A stretch of 64,000 bases of DNA. Origin: Sphingobacterium paludis. GTDB taxonomy: Bacteria; Bacteroidota; Bacteroidia; Sphingobacteriales; Sphingobacteriaceae. Of this stretch, positions 50,342 through 59,346 are shown in pieces. The first letter of the stretch is position 1; every line of letters starts with the position of its first letter. The notes under the pieces are model-generated. The model had not been told where the DNA came from. It saw nothing but the letters and a program-made list of their open reading frames with translations, and made no database searches. Location: positions 124,001-188,000 of the forward strand of contig NZ_SNZV01000007.1 in assembly GCF_004364125.1 (NCBI RefSeq), given 5' to 3'. The position numbers and the translations under genes were made by a program.

Positions 50342-52297
50342 ATGAACAAACCAAGTTTTATATACATCTTCCTTCTCTTTCTGTGCCCCATATTTGTGTT
50401 GGCACAGTCACGTGTAAGCAAAGAAAGCTTCTCCGCAATTGATCTCACCTACCCGGGATTAGAAAAGGTTAATGATCATTATAAAAACGAAGAATACGAT
50501 AAAGCGGCGATGGCCCTACTATCGTATTTTCGTAATCGACCGTTGAAGGGCCACCCAACATTCGGTAGCGAAGAGCTTCAAAAACTGAAAGAGAACCCTC
50601 TGGAAAAGGCTGATCTGCAAAGGGCCGATAACGCGCTCAAGCACCACTTTCAACCGCATAAGGGTTACGATTTTTTTGATTATGGCACTGATATCAATTG
50701 GCAATATTGGCCAGTAAAAGATAATGAAGTGCGATGGCAACTCCATCGCGTAGGCTGGTGGGAATCCATGGGCAGAGCCTATCAAGCGACAGGTGATGAA
50801 AAATATGCAAAAGAATGGATTTATCAGTTTAGCGATTGGGTGAAGAAAAACCCGCGCGGTCTATCAGAAGACAACGATTTTTACGCTTGGCGGCCGTTAG
50901 AAGTTTCTGATCGTATAAAAAGTCTTCCCGTCACGTTTTCCTTATTTATCGAATCACCAGCATTTACTTCCGAATTTCTGATGGAATTTCTAAATAGCTA
51001 CCAGGAGCAAGCGAACTATATACCTGCACATTACTCGGCTATCGGCAATCACTTGTTGTTTGAAGCAGAGCGTATGGTATTGGCGGGATGTTTCTTTCCG
51101 GAATTTCGTCAGGCGGCCGATTGGCGTCTGGGAGGCATCAGCGTATTAAATACCGAAATTAAGAAGCAGATCTTTGACGATGGCGTGCAGTTTGAGCTAT
51201 CCCCCACCTACCACACGGCAGCAATCGATATCTTTCTTCGTGCACTCTACACAGCACAACTAGCCGGTTTAGGGCAGGAATTTCCTAGCGATTATCGCAA
51301 CACTGTGAAAAAAATGATAACGGCCACCATCAACTTCTCGTTTCCCGACTACAGCTTCCCTATGTTTGGTGATAGCTGGCTAACAGATAAAAATGGGAAA
51401 ATAGCGCAGTACGGTTTTTGGCGCAAATCTTTTCCAGACAACCCTGTGTTCACCTACTTTGCTACGGAAGGCCGCCAAGGAAGTAAACCAAATTACCTGT
51501 CCACGGCATTAAAAGACGCTGGCTTTTACACGTTCAGGAACGGTTGGGATAGTCTTGCTACGGCTATGGTCGTCAAAGCTGGACCGCAAGGTTACTTCCA
51601 TGCGCAACCAGATAATGGTACATTTGAACTCTGGGTAAAAGGTAGAAATTTTATGCCCGATGCTGGGTGTTATGTATACAGCGGGGATAAAGAGATTATG
51701 AAAATGCGTGAATGGTACAGACAGACTAAAGTGCACCAGACGCTAACGCTAGATAACCGAAACATGGAAGCGACGGAAGCTCAGCTTGTGCATTGGTCGA
51801 CGAGCGATAGCGTTGATCAGCTAACCTTTACGAACCCAAGCTATGCAGGTCTTAGTCACGAAAGAACAGTTTTATTTGTTAATAAGCAGTTCTTCCTCAT
51901 CCTTGATCGTGCTGAAGGCGCAGCTGTTGGCCAGCTTGATGTACATTATCAGTTAGCAGAAAACTCCCATCCGGTTATAGACAAGCAGCAAAAGAGATTC
52001 TTTACTCAATATAGCGATGGAAATAACCTATTGGTGCAAGAATTACTGATCAAGTCACCGTCCGCATTAGTTACAGAAGAGGGTAAAGTTTCGTATCGCT
52101 ATCGCGAAGAAATAGCACGGCCAGCCTTTGCTTTCCAACGCCAGAAAGGAAAAAACACCTCCTACTTTATGACCATAGTCCTCCCATTCGACGGTGCGAA
52201 ACCTCCGAGCGTGAAGCTGCTCGAACACGACATGGAAAAACAGCTTATCCGCGTTTCCGTGAATAGCAAAATTTACAATGTGAACTTCCAACAATAA
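50342..52297 (+). CDS. Heparinase II/III-family polysaccharide lyase, copy 2 (PL12-like)
   Basis: The start at 50342 (MNKPSFIYIFLLFLCPIFVL) gives a clean signal peptide ending at VLAQ; an upstream frame overlapping copy 1 is rejected. 651 residues, clearly homologous to copy 1 along the whole length: both share HPDNGTF/QPDNGTF, VKGRNF, WYRQT.VHQTLTL and SYRY.EEI.RPAF. Likely catalytic positions are AIGNHLLFEAE, ELSPTYHTAAID and YFHAQPDNGTFELW. The pair probably arose by tandem duplication and may split substrates by sulfation pattern or chain length. Confidence 0.88.
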   Translation: MNKPSFIYIFLLFLCPIFVLAQSRVSKESFSAIDLTYPGLEKVNDHYKNEEYDKAAMALLSYFRNRPLKGHPTFGSEELQKLKENPLEKADLQRADNALKHHFQPHKGYDFFDYGTDINWQYWPVKDNEVRWQLHRVGWWESMGRAYQATGDEKYAKEWIYQFSDWVKKNPRGLSEDNDFYAWRPLEVSDRIKSLPVTFSLFIESPAFTSEFLMEFLNSYQEQANYIPAHYSAIGNHLLFEAERMVLAGCFFPEFRQAADWRLGGISVLNTEIKKQIFDDGVQFELSPTYHTAAIDIFLRALYTAQLAGLGQEFPSDYRNTVKKMITATINFSFPDYSFPMFGDSWLTDKNGKIAQYGFWRKSFPDNPVFTYFATEGRQGSKPNYLSTALKDAGFYTFRNGWDSLATAMVVKAGPQGYFHAQPDNGTFELWVKGRNFMPDAGCYVYSGDKEIMKMREWYRQTKVHQTLTLDNRNMEATEAQLVHWSTSDSVDQLTFTNPSYAGLSHERTVLFVNKQFFLILDRAEGAAVGQLDVHYQLAENSHPVIDKQQKRFFTQYSDGNNLLVQELLIKSPSALVTEEGKVSYRYREEIARPAFAFQRQKGKNTSYFMTIVLPFDGAKPPSVKLLEHDMEKQLIRVSVNSKIYNVNFQQ

Positions 52298-52309
52298 ATT
52301 GAAATCTTT

Positions 52310-53680
52310 ATGAAAATCGTCTTGAACTGTTTGTTGCTATTCTTTGGAAGTAATATACTGCTATATGCACAGTCTAGTAGCTCCCGCCCAAACATTATCC
52401 TGATCATCACAGATCAACAGACGGCAAATGCATTAAGCTATGTTGGCAATAAAGATGTACATACGCCCGGTATAGATGGTTTGGCTCGCGACGGTATGTT
52501 ATTTAAACGTTCATATGTATCTTATCCGGTATGCGGCCCTTCGCGAGCGAGTTTGATTACCGGCAAGATGCCTGTGCAGATTGCTGTGGCGGACAACGGG
52601 CCAGATCACGGGCCAAATCTCGCAGAAGAGCACCTCCAATTTAGTCTCGGTCGTCTTCTCGCAGATGAAGGTTATGAATGCCTGTATGCTGGGAAATGGC
52701 ACGCCCCGACCCAAGTAAATCTGCCCGCTGAAGGCACTGGTTTTACAAAAGTTTGCGATATGGATGACACGCAGATTGTGCCGAGAAGCATTCCGTATTT
52801 TCAAAAGAAACGAGATAAGCCGCTCTTTTATGTTGCTTCGTTCCTTAATCCACACGAGATCTGTGAATATGCTCGTTCGGAATTTCTCCCTACCGGCCCG
52901 GTGGAGGCAGGTAACGCGAAAGCATATCCGCAACTACCCTACAACGCAGCGATACCAGCGTACTTTCCAGAGGCGGTGCTGCTGAATCGGGAGGCCGACC
53001 CGCGGTCATACCCAACGAAACGCTATACGGATGACGATTGGAGAGCTTATCTAAACGCGTATTACCGCTTAGTAGAACGTGTCGATCATGAAATTAGTAA
53101 GCTAGTTGCTGCCCTTAAAGCGAACAACCTCTATGATAATAGCCTTATTCTACTTGTAAGTGATCACGGTGATGCCGTGGGCGCACAACGCGGAAATCAA
53201 AAACGAACCTTACAGGAAGAAGTCATTCGTGTACCCTTTATTGTGAAAAAGCCTGGCCAGAAAGAAAATGGAGCCATCAACAAAACGGCGTTAGTCAACA
53301 CCTCGTTGGATATTTACCAAACCATCTTGGATTATGCCGATATACAGCCCAAGCAAGCCCTTTTAGGCAAAAGCCTTCGACCAATACTGGATGGACACCA
53401 AGACACCCTTCACACGGAGGTCTTTATCGAAACCCTCCTTGACGGCGTACAAACTCGGGGTTGGGCCGTCGTCACTAAGGATTTCAAATATGTGCTGTAC
53501 CGCAATTTCCGCAACAACGAGCAGCTCTTCAACCTGACAAGCGACCCTTACGAAATACAAAACCTTATTGTCAATACTGCCTACGAAACAACAGCCGCCT
53601 CATTTCGGAAAAAGCTATACGATTGGGCAGTGAAAACGAATGATCACTTATTGCAGCGCCTTTTGGTGCGTAATGAGTAG
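52310..53680 (+). CDS. Secreted sulfatase (Cys-type, formylglycine)
   Basis: 456 residues with a signal peptide ending at LYAQ. The alkaline phosphatase-like fold is shown by NIILIITDQQ near 29 (metal ligand Asp), the sulfatase signature CGPSRASLITG near 74-84 with the CxPxR motif whose Cys becomes formylglycine, KWHAP near 130, and VSDHGDAVGAQRG near 285 (metal ligands). It removes sulfate esters from oligosaccharides. A maturase must be encoded elsewhere. It is the last gene of the GH88-lyase-lyase operon, 12 bases after copy 2. Confidence 0.94.
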   Translation: MKIVLNCLLLFFGSNILLYAQSSSSRPNIILIITDQQTANALSYVGNKDVHTPGIDGLARDGMLFKRSYVSYPVCGPSRASLITGKMPVQIAVADNGPDHGPNLAEEHLQFSLGRLLADEGYECLYAGKWHAPTQVNLPAEGTGFTKVCDMDDTQIVPRSIPYFQKKRDKPLFYVASFLNPHEICEYARSEFLPTGPVEAGNAKAYPQLPYNAAIPAYFPEAVLLNREADPRSYPTKRYTDDDWRAYLNAYYRLVERVDHEISKLVAALKANNLYDNSLILLVSDHGDAVGAQRGNQKRTLQEEVIRVPFIVKKPGQKENGAINKTALVNTSLDIYQTILDYADIQPKQALLGKSLRPILDGHQDTLHTEVFIETLLDGVQTRGWAVVTKDFKYVLYRNFRNNEQLFNLTSDPYEIQNLIVNTAYETTAASFRKKLYDWAVKTNDHLLQRLLVRNE

Positions 53681-53768
53681 TGCGTATAGCGTAATGCGTA
53701 GTGCGATATGATGTTGAATAAAAGTAGGAGGAACGAGGACGAGCGATTTTTGCGTTTGCAAAAATGCA

Positions 53769-53852
53769 GATTGCCGCGTCATACTTCCTCGCAATGAAGC
53801 ATTTTTGGGCTTAAACGTCATTGCGAGCCTGAGGAACGAGGGCGCGGCAATC
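53769..53852. repeat. REP-like inverted pair (BIME-like)
   Basis: GATTGCCGCGTC...CTCGCAATGA (53769-53797) and its inverted relative TCATTGCGAGCC...GCGCGGCAATC (53818-53852) face each other across 20 bases. Together they can form a large stem. The core GAGGAACGAG/CGCGGCAATC is reminiscent of bacterial REP sequences. Confidence 0.7.
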
Positions 53853-53978
53853 TTTAGTATGGAATAGTACGTAGTGAGATATAACGGGTGATAAAGCGAT
53901 TTTGTCATTGCAGTACGAGGTTTTAGCGCGCGTCTTTAACATCTCTTACGACTTCTAGTTTACAACTCGTCACTTATG

Positions 53979-54313
53979 ACTTTTTAACCGAGCGCAGCGA
54001 GCTCATCGAAGATAATTTTGACTTGTCACTTTTGACTTTTAAATTCTTAATTGTTTAAGAATGACCCCAACGGGGTCAAATGTATATAGCCAAAAAATTC
54101 GTCACGATCTTCGACCCCACTTGGGGTCGCACTACGAACGAACAACATATATGGGATCCTCTACGGGGTCGGTTTTAACTTTCAAAGGATTGCTATAGAT
54201 ATGTGACCTCTACGAGGTCAATTAGTAAGATTAATGTTTACGTTGTCGGTATCACAATTCTTTGTTTTAACTTTTTAACCGAGCGTAGCAAACTCATAAA
54301 AGATAATTTTAAC
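53979..54313 (+). repeat. 45-bp direct repeat flanking a palindrome cluster
   Basis: ACTTTTTAACCGAGCG.AGC.A.CTCAT..AAGATAATTTT.ACT occurs at 53979-54022 and again at 54271-54313. The two copies bracket the four GACC/GGTC palindromes at 54063-54219, so the stretch may be one composite repeat unit. Confidence 0.65.
54063..54219. repeat. Cluster of GACCCC/GGGGTC palindromes
   Basis: GACCCC-AAC-GGGGTC (54063-54077), GACCCC-ACTT-GGGGTC (54113-54128), GATCCT-CTAC-GGGGTC (54155-54170, imperfect) and GACCTC-TAC-GAGGTC (54205-54219). The outer two carry related flanks (TATATAGC and GCTATAGATATGT) in opposite orientation. The stretch has no coding frame. Confidence 0.8.
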
Positions 54314-54381
54314 TTTTAAATTTTGACTTTTTAATTTTAAAAGTATTTGCCTTGCCGCGGCGCCTTCACATTCCAAGATTA

Positions 54382-57300
54382 TTATCCCCGCTTCCCTCTT
54401 GCATATTCCGAAGGTGAAACGCCAAAATAGCTTTTGAAGCTAGTGGCAAAATAAGACACCGTATTAAAACCTACCATCGTACTGATTTGGGTAACGGAAT
54501 AGTTGCCCTCCAGTAATAACGTAGATGCTGCCAGAAAGCGAATTTTGCGAACAAAATCTACCGTTGACTCACCCGTGATTGCTTTCATTTTTATATGCAG
54601 CGTGGAACGGCTCATTGCCATCGCATCAGCAAAATTATCAACGGAAAATGTAATATTGTCCAAGTTTCTCTCCACAATCGATTTTGCCTTTTCCAGAAAG
54701 GCACGATCCAGTTCATTAAACGTCAGTTTCTGCGGCTCAACAGTTAAGCTTTTGCTGTAAAATTGTTTGATACGGTAACGCACCTGCAACAAGTTGCGAA
54801 CTTGTAAACTTAGCTTTTGTAAGTCAAATGGCTTCTTTACATAGACGTCGGCCCCGGCCGTAAGTCCGCCAAGCTCATCGCTATCAAAGGCTCTGGCAGT
54901 CAGCATCACGACGGGAATATGACTCGTAGCTACCTGTTGCTTAATGTGTTTACAAAACGACAATCCATCCAGCAGGGGCATCATCACATCGGTGATAATA
55001 AGATCCACTTCTAGTTGATCAAGTAGTGCCAATGCTTCTTCTCCATTACCGGCAGCAGATACGTCTGCAAATTGTCGAAAATGGTCGATCAAAAAATCCC
55101 GGACATCATCATTGTCGTCTACAATAAGAATCTTTACTCCGTCTGGCGTGCCGGCAATAGCATAAGCGGGCGCTTCTGCATCCTCAGCGAGAGTATGCGG
55201 TGTCCATTCGTGACTAGCTTCAGTGTACGAAGCTACAAAATCCGCACTGCCTTTCTCCGAGTCCCGGTAGGTAGCGTCATCCAATGAAAAGCGAAGTGTA
55301 AAGGCGGTGCCTTCTCCAAAGGTACTTTCTACCGCTACATAAGCATGATGCATATCCATTAGACGCTTCACCAAGGCCAGACCAATACCCGTTCCTCGTG
55401 CATCGTTGCTCTCTTGAAAAAATTCGTCGAAAACCCGATCTACCGTCTGCGGTTTCATTCCTATACCGGTATCTAGAATTTGGAAAAACACCTGTTTGTC
55501 AATCTGCTCAACGCGCATCGTCACAGAACCTTCGGTGGTGAATTTAATCGCATTAGAAAGCAAATTGCTAAATATCAAATCAAAGTAAAGAGGATCATAC
55601 CACATTTCTTCCAGGGGAGTTCTCGTGTCAAAGGATAGTGCAATATCCTTTTGCGCTGCCACGCGTCGAAACATATCAACCAGCTGTTGCAATTGGGGAA
55701 GCGGATTGCCCTTAACAACTTTCAATGCAAATAAGCCCAAATCAGCCTTCCGATAATCCATAAATTGGTCCACTAAATGGGTCAACTTATCGGCATTTCG
55801 TGCCATCAGATCCAACTGTTTTTTTGTACGCTTATCTGTTGAGGCATGGCGAAGTTCTTCCAGAGGTGACTTGATCAACGTAAGTGGCGTTCTGAATTCA
55901 TGAGAAATATGTGTGAAAAAGCGAAGCTTCGCCTGATTTAGCTCTTCAGATTTCTCTTGTTGGATCTTCTCCAACGCCAACTCATTTTCAAGCTGCTGTT
56001 TATTTTTCCAGCTTTTGAACCAGTACCATCCAATCGCTAGCAAGGCCAATATGACGCCTACTTTAAATATCCAGGTATCCCACCAATGTGGTTGCACCGT
56101 AATGTGGAGCAACGTTACCTCATCACTCCATCTACCATCGCTATTCGCCGCCCGCGCTAAAAAGCGGTATGATCCAGCATGCAGATTTGCATAGGTTATG
56201 GGATGTGGGAAATCGGTATATATCCATTCCTTATCCTCCCCCAGAAGCTTATAGGCAAATTTGTTGTTTTGCCTGGAGAGGAAGTTATTCACGGATAAGG
56301 TCAGCGTGAACGATTGCTGATCAGGTTCTAAAATGATGTCCTTCGTATAACTGATGTCTTCGTGTAATACCATCGATGCATCATCGGGCTTTACGAGTTC
56401 ACCAAATAGATGAAATTGACTAAGGTATGGCGCCGGTACATACGGGTTTACGCGCAATCTATCCGGATAGAAATGTGTAATCCCATTCACGCCACCCATA
56501 TAAATTTCGTATTGACGGGTCATCAACCCCGCATAGTAATTAAATTGATCGCCTTGTAACCCGTCGCGATACGTATATTTCCGAATCACTTGAGGCTCCG
56601 TCGTCAACGAAGCGATCCCCTTGTTGGTGCTAATCCAAAGTTGTTTACTTTTATCCTGTAAGATACTGTATACGTTATTGTTCGGGAGGCCGTCATCGGT
56701 ATCAAAAACCGTTATGCTCGCTTTGTCTTCGTTTATCTTACCTAACCCACGATGCATCCCCACCCATAGCTGTTGCTGATCATCTTCAAAAAAACAGTTT
56801 ATCCGATCGTAACGTTTATTGTTGGCAATGGCGAAGCTCTTCAGCTCATTCTTGCGGGTATCGTATAGATAAACTCGTCGATCTGTACCTATCCACAGTC
56901 TGCCTCGATTATCGCTATACAGTGCATACACTGGGCCTGAGCGGATATCGTTCCAATCGTTACTGACTGCAGCAGATACGTTGGCTGGCTTTGATAGCGT
57001 TGTGTAGCGCTCTGAAGCCTTATTAAATACATACAAGCCTGCAAGCGTCCCAATCCAAAGCTTACTATTTCCGGCGTCGGCAATACAGTAAACATGGCGA
57101 GCAGACTCGATCCCTGTTGGATTGGGGAAATTTGTTATCCGTTGTGTAGGTACATTTAATTTAGCTAATCCACCCCCGTGCGTTCCCATGTAGACATTTG
57201 GGCCATCAACAAACAATGCCTTGATCATATTGGAACGTAATCCATTCTGCATGGAATAATAAGAAAATTGGCCCGTACGACGATTTAGCCGATTTAAGCC

Positions 57301-58395
57301 TTTTTCATTGGTCCCTATCCAGAGGTCTTGCCCCTCACCTTCTGCCATGGGGCCGATAATGTTATCGTTTAAACTATTGCCCTGCGGCATCTTCTCCAGC
57401 AATCCGAACTGCTGTTGTTTTACATGGAAATAATTAAGCCCGCCAAAATACGTGCCCAGCCAAATGCCATTTTGATGATCTCGAAAAATACAACGAATGG
57501 AGTTGTGACTGACCTTAGGCTGGCCCGACGATTCCGAATGAAAATTGTTGAACCGGTCTTCCATAGGATTATAGATGCTTAACCCATGTAAGGTGCCTAT
57601 CCAAAGCTGGCCTTCGTCGTCCAACCGCAATCGTCGGACGTAGGCCGATATCAAGCTCTTGGCATCAGCACCGGGAAGGTATTGCCGTGATCGGCCATCC
57701 TTTGCAAACCAATATAGCCCGTCCCCCTCAGCAGCAATCCATATACCCTTATCGGTTGTGGCAAGATCCTGAATATTCGCATGGATACGTATCGCACTAG
57801 GACGAAGTTTCTTCCCTTCCAATAGCAAAAGTCCGTTGTTTGTGCCGACAAGCAACGAGCCCTGATGCATTTTCACAAAAGAAAATGTGAAACCTGCGCT
57901 GGCTTCGCAGATTTTGGTCACTGTATTCGTTTTTTGATCAAATCGGTAAATAGTATGCAAACTATTCAAATAAAACACCTTATCTTCCGTTTGCTCTATG
58001 CGCTCAATTTCTTCATCCAAAAGCCAATGCCGAAAGGTGTTTTTGCGTATATTAAGCAACGTTATCCCGCGTTTTCCTCCAATCAACAACTGATCGTCCT
58101 TTACGGATTTCACGGCCCTGATGTAATCGGACGACAGGGAATTTGAATCACGCTCGTTATGTCGATAGATCGTGAAGCGGTAGCCATCATACTTATTAAG
58201 CCCATCGGCTGTTGCAAACCACATATTGCCAAGACGATCTTGCGCAATATCATAGACCGTGCTGTGTGATAAGCCATCTTCCGTAGAAATTTTTAAAAAC
58301 GCTCTAGGTTGCGCTACTAATGGACTGTCTTTTCCAATTGTGCTTGTTATCGTGAAACTCCATAGGATGAAAAGAATCACTCGTTGTTTATACAT
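54382..58395 (-). CDS. Hybrid two-component system regulator (HTCS)
   Basis: 1337 residues: a full sensor-to-regulator chain in one protein. In order: signal/anchor (1-25); two seven-bladed Reg_prop propellers (about 35-680) with repeated LWIGT/MWFAT motifs; Y_Y_Y domain (about 690-785); membrane segment WIFKVGVILALLAIGWYWF near 800; histidine kinase with H-box FFTHISHEFRTPLTLIKSPL near 865 and ATPase GTGIGLALVKRL near 1040; receiver VKILIVDDNDDVRDF with acceptor Asp in LIITDVMMPLLDG near 1145; AraC helix-turn-helix to the end (MAMSRSTLHIKMKAIT, VGFNTVSYFATSFKSYFGVSPSEY). It should sense an oligosaccharide in the periplasm and switch on the locus. Confidence 0.96.
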   Translation of the reverse strand: MYKQRVILFILWSFTITSTIGKDSPLVAQPRAFLKISTEDGLSHSTVYDIAQDRLGNMWFATADGLNKYDGYRFTIYRHNERDSNSLSSDYIRAVKSVKDDQLLIGGKRGITLLNIRKNTFRHWLLDEEIERIEQTEDKVFYLNSLHTIYRFDQKTNTVTKICEASAGFTFSFVKMHQGSLLVGTNNGLLLLEGKKLRPSAIRIHANIQDLATTDKGIWIAAEGDGLYWFAKDGRSRQYLPGADAKSLISAYVRRLRLDDEGQLWIGTLHGLSIYNPMEDRFNNFHSESSGQPKVSHNSIRCIFRDHQNGIWLGTYFGGLNYFHVKQQQFGLLEKMPQGNSLNDNIIGPMAEGEGQDLWIGTNEKGLNRLNRRTGQFSYYSMQNGLRSNMIKALFVDGPNVYMGTHGGGLAKLNVPTQRITNFPNPTGIESARHVYCIADAGNSKLWIGTLAGLYVFNKASERYTTLSKPANVSAAVSNDWNDIRSGPVYALYSDNRGRLWIGTDRRVYLYDTRKNELKSFAIANNKRYDRINCFFEDDQQQLWVGMHRGLGKINEDKASITVFDTDDGLPNNNVYSILQDKSKQLWISTNKGIASLTTEPQVIRKYTYRDGLQGDQFNYYAGLMTRQYEIYMGGVNGITHFYPDRLRVNPYVPAPYLSQFHLFGELVKPDDASMVLHEDISYTKDIILEPDQQSFTLTLSVNNFLSRQNNKFAYKLLGEDKEWIYTDFPHPITYANLHAGSYRFLARAANSDGRWSDEVTLLHITVQPHWWDTWIFKVGVILALLAIGWYWFKSWKNKQQLENELALEKIQQEKSEELNQAKLRFFTHISHEFRTPLTLIKSPLEELRHASTDKRTKKQLDLMARNADKLTHLVDQFMDYRKADLGLFALKVVKGNPLPQLQQLVDMFRRVAAQKDIALSFDTRTPLEEMWYDPLYFDLIFSNLLSNAIKFTTEGSVTMRVEQIDKQVFFQILDTGIGMKPQTVDRVFDEFFQESNDARGTGIGLALVKRLMDMHHAYVAVESTFGEGTAFTLRFSLDDATYRDSEKGSADFVASYTEASHEWTPHTLAEDAEAPAYAIAGTPDGVKILIVDDNDDVRDFLIDHFRQFADVSAAGNGEEALALLDQLEVDLIITDVMMPLLDGLSFCKHIKQQVATSHIPVVMLTARAFDSDELGGLTAGADVYVKKPFDLQKLSLQVRNLLQVRYRIKQFYSKSLTVEPQKLTFNELDRAFLEKAKSIVERNLDNITFSVDNFADAMAMSRSTLHIKMKAITGESTVDFVRKIRFLAASTLLLEGNYSVTQISTMVGFNTVSYFATSFKSYFGVSPSEYARGKRG

Positions 58396-58950
58396 GTGAA
58401 AGCCTGCTGTTAGATTTATAAAAAATGGCTACAAATACTAAACAAAGATACACTAACTGTAGCTGATTTGAAATCTTATCGGCAACGTTTATCGCCGCTT
58501 CAACGTTATGATTGCGATAAGTCAATAAGAAACTTACTTGGTTTGCGGTTTTGCCAATCCGCATGCTCCACAGCAACAGGTTCGTCGTATGCCGCGGTAA
58601 GAACTGTTTTGATAACGCATTTTTTTACGGTTTGCCAATCGCTCCGACCCGTCCGCTGCTCGCCGCAGCATGCCGGTACTTTTGAAGAGCAAAAGTACCC
58701 AGAACTCCGTGGCTTGAAACCTTTGTGGGAAGGGCTTATGCTATGGCAGGTTCCTCCAGATCGCAGGGCTTTCGAGGCGATATTTCGTTTAATGAGGGAA
58801 AGTGCAGGTAGCTTACGCTTCAACGATCGCTATCAATTAGAATTGTATGTTGAATCATACGCTGCGCGTCGCGGCAAAAATTACGTTAAAATTCGCATTT
58901 CCAAAAGTGGGGTACTTTCGAAAATGCGAATAGCGTAACAATCGCTTGTG
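58396..58950. other. Gene-free spacer with dispersed repeat
   Basis: Upstream region of the HTCS plus a dispersed element (next entry). A 156-codon frame on the plus strand (58468-58938) crosses the repeat and has the composition of non-coding DNA, so I do not call it. Confidence 0.55.
58619..58810 (+). repeat. Dispersed intergenic element, copy B
   Basis: Homologous to 3484-3671. It holds a perfect palindrome GGTACTTTTG-AAGAG-CAAAAGTACC (58675-58699), followed by GGCTTGAAACCTTTG, GGGAAGGGCTT and GGGCTTTCGAGGCGATATTT. Confidence 0.65.
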
Positions 58951-59184
58951 TTAATATTCAACTTCTATAATCGATTTTAACGGTATAAGAATACCATTTT
59001 TAATCTGTATATATTGCTCGGTAAGTGACCAAACGGTGGTTTCAATACGTTTAGGGCCATCCTGTGTTTGAAAAACAATAGTTGTTTTGGACTTAAATTC
59101 ATTCCCCAAACGTTGCGCAGCTAATAATTTGTGCTGCAAGCTAGCTGTTTTATCTACCTCCGCCGGAACGATCTTATAATCCAT
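58951..59184 (-). CDS. Small conserved-looking protein, 77 aa
   Basis: The start at 59184 (MDYKIVPAEVDKTASLQHK) is preferred; an upstream ATG at 59217 adds 11 residues. No family is recognised. The N-terminal half is helical and charged. The C-terminal half looks like a small beta barrel (KTTIVFQTQDGPKRIETTVWSLTEQYIQIKNGILIPLKSIIEVEY) of the kind seen in short RNA- or protein-binding folds. There is no signal peptide. It is divergent from the thioesterase gene. Confidence 0.6.
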   Translation of the reverse strand: MDYKIVPAEVDKTASLQHKLLAAQRLGNEFKSKTTIVFQTQDGPKRIETTVWSLTEQYIQIKNGILIPLKSIIEVEY

Positions 59185-59346
59185 TATGTGTTCCTTCTCT
59201 ATAATCTGTCCAATCATATTCCTAAAATTATTAATAAATACCCGATACGAGATTTCCTCGACTGATTAAATATAATTATTTGTCATTTATTTTTAGAAAC
59301 AGCAACAAATTATTTACATTATTAGGAATTTTATGACATTTATTTT

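Noticed and set aside
58468..58938. A 156-codon open frame upstream of the HTCS
   Set aside because: It runs through the dispersed repeat, whose other copy (3484-3671) does not keep the same frame or protein. Composition is not protein-like.
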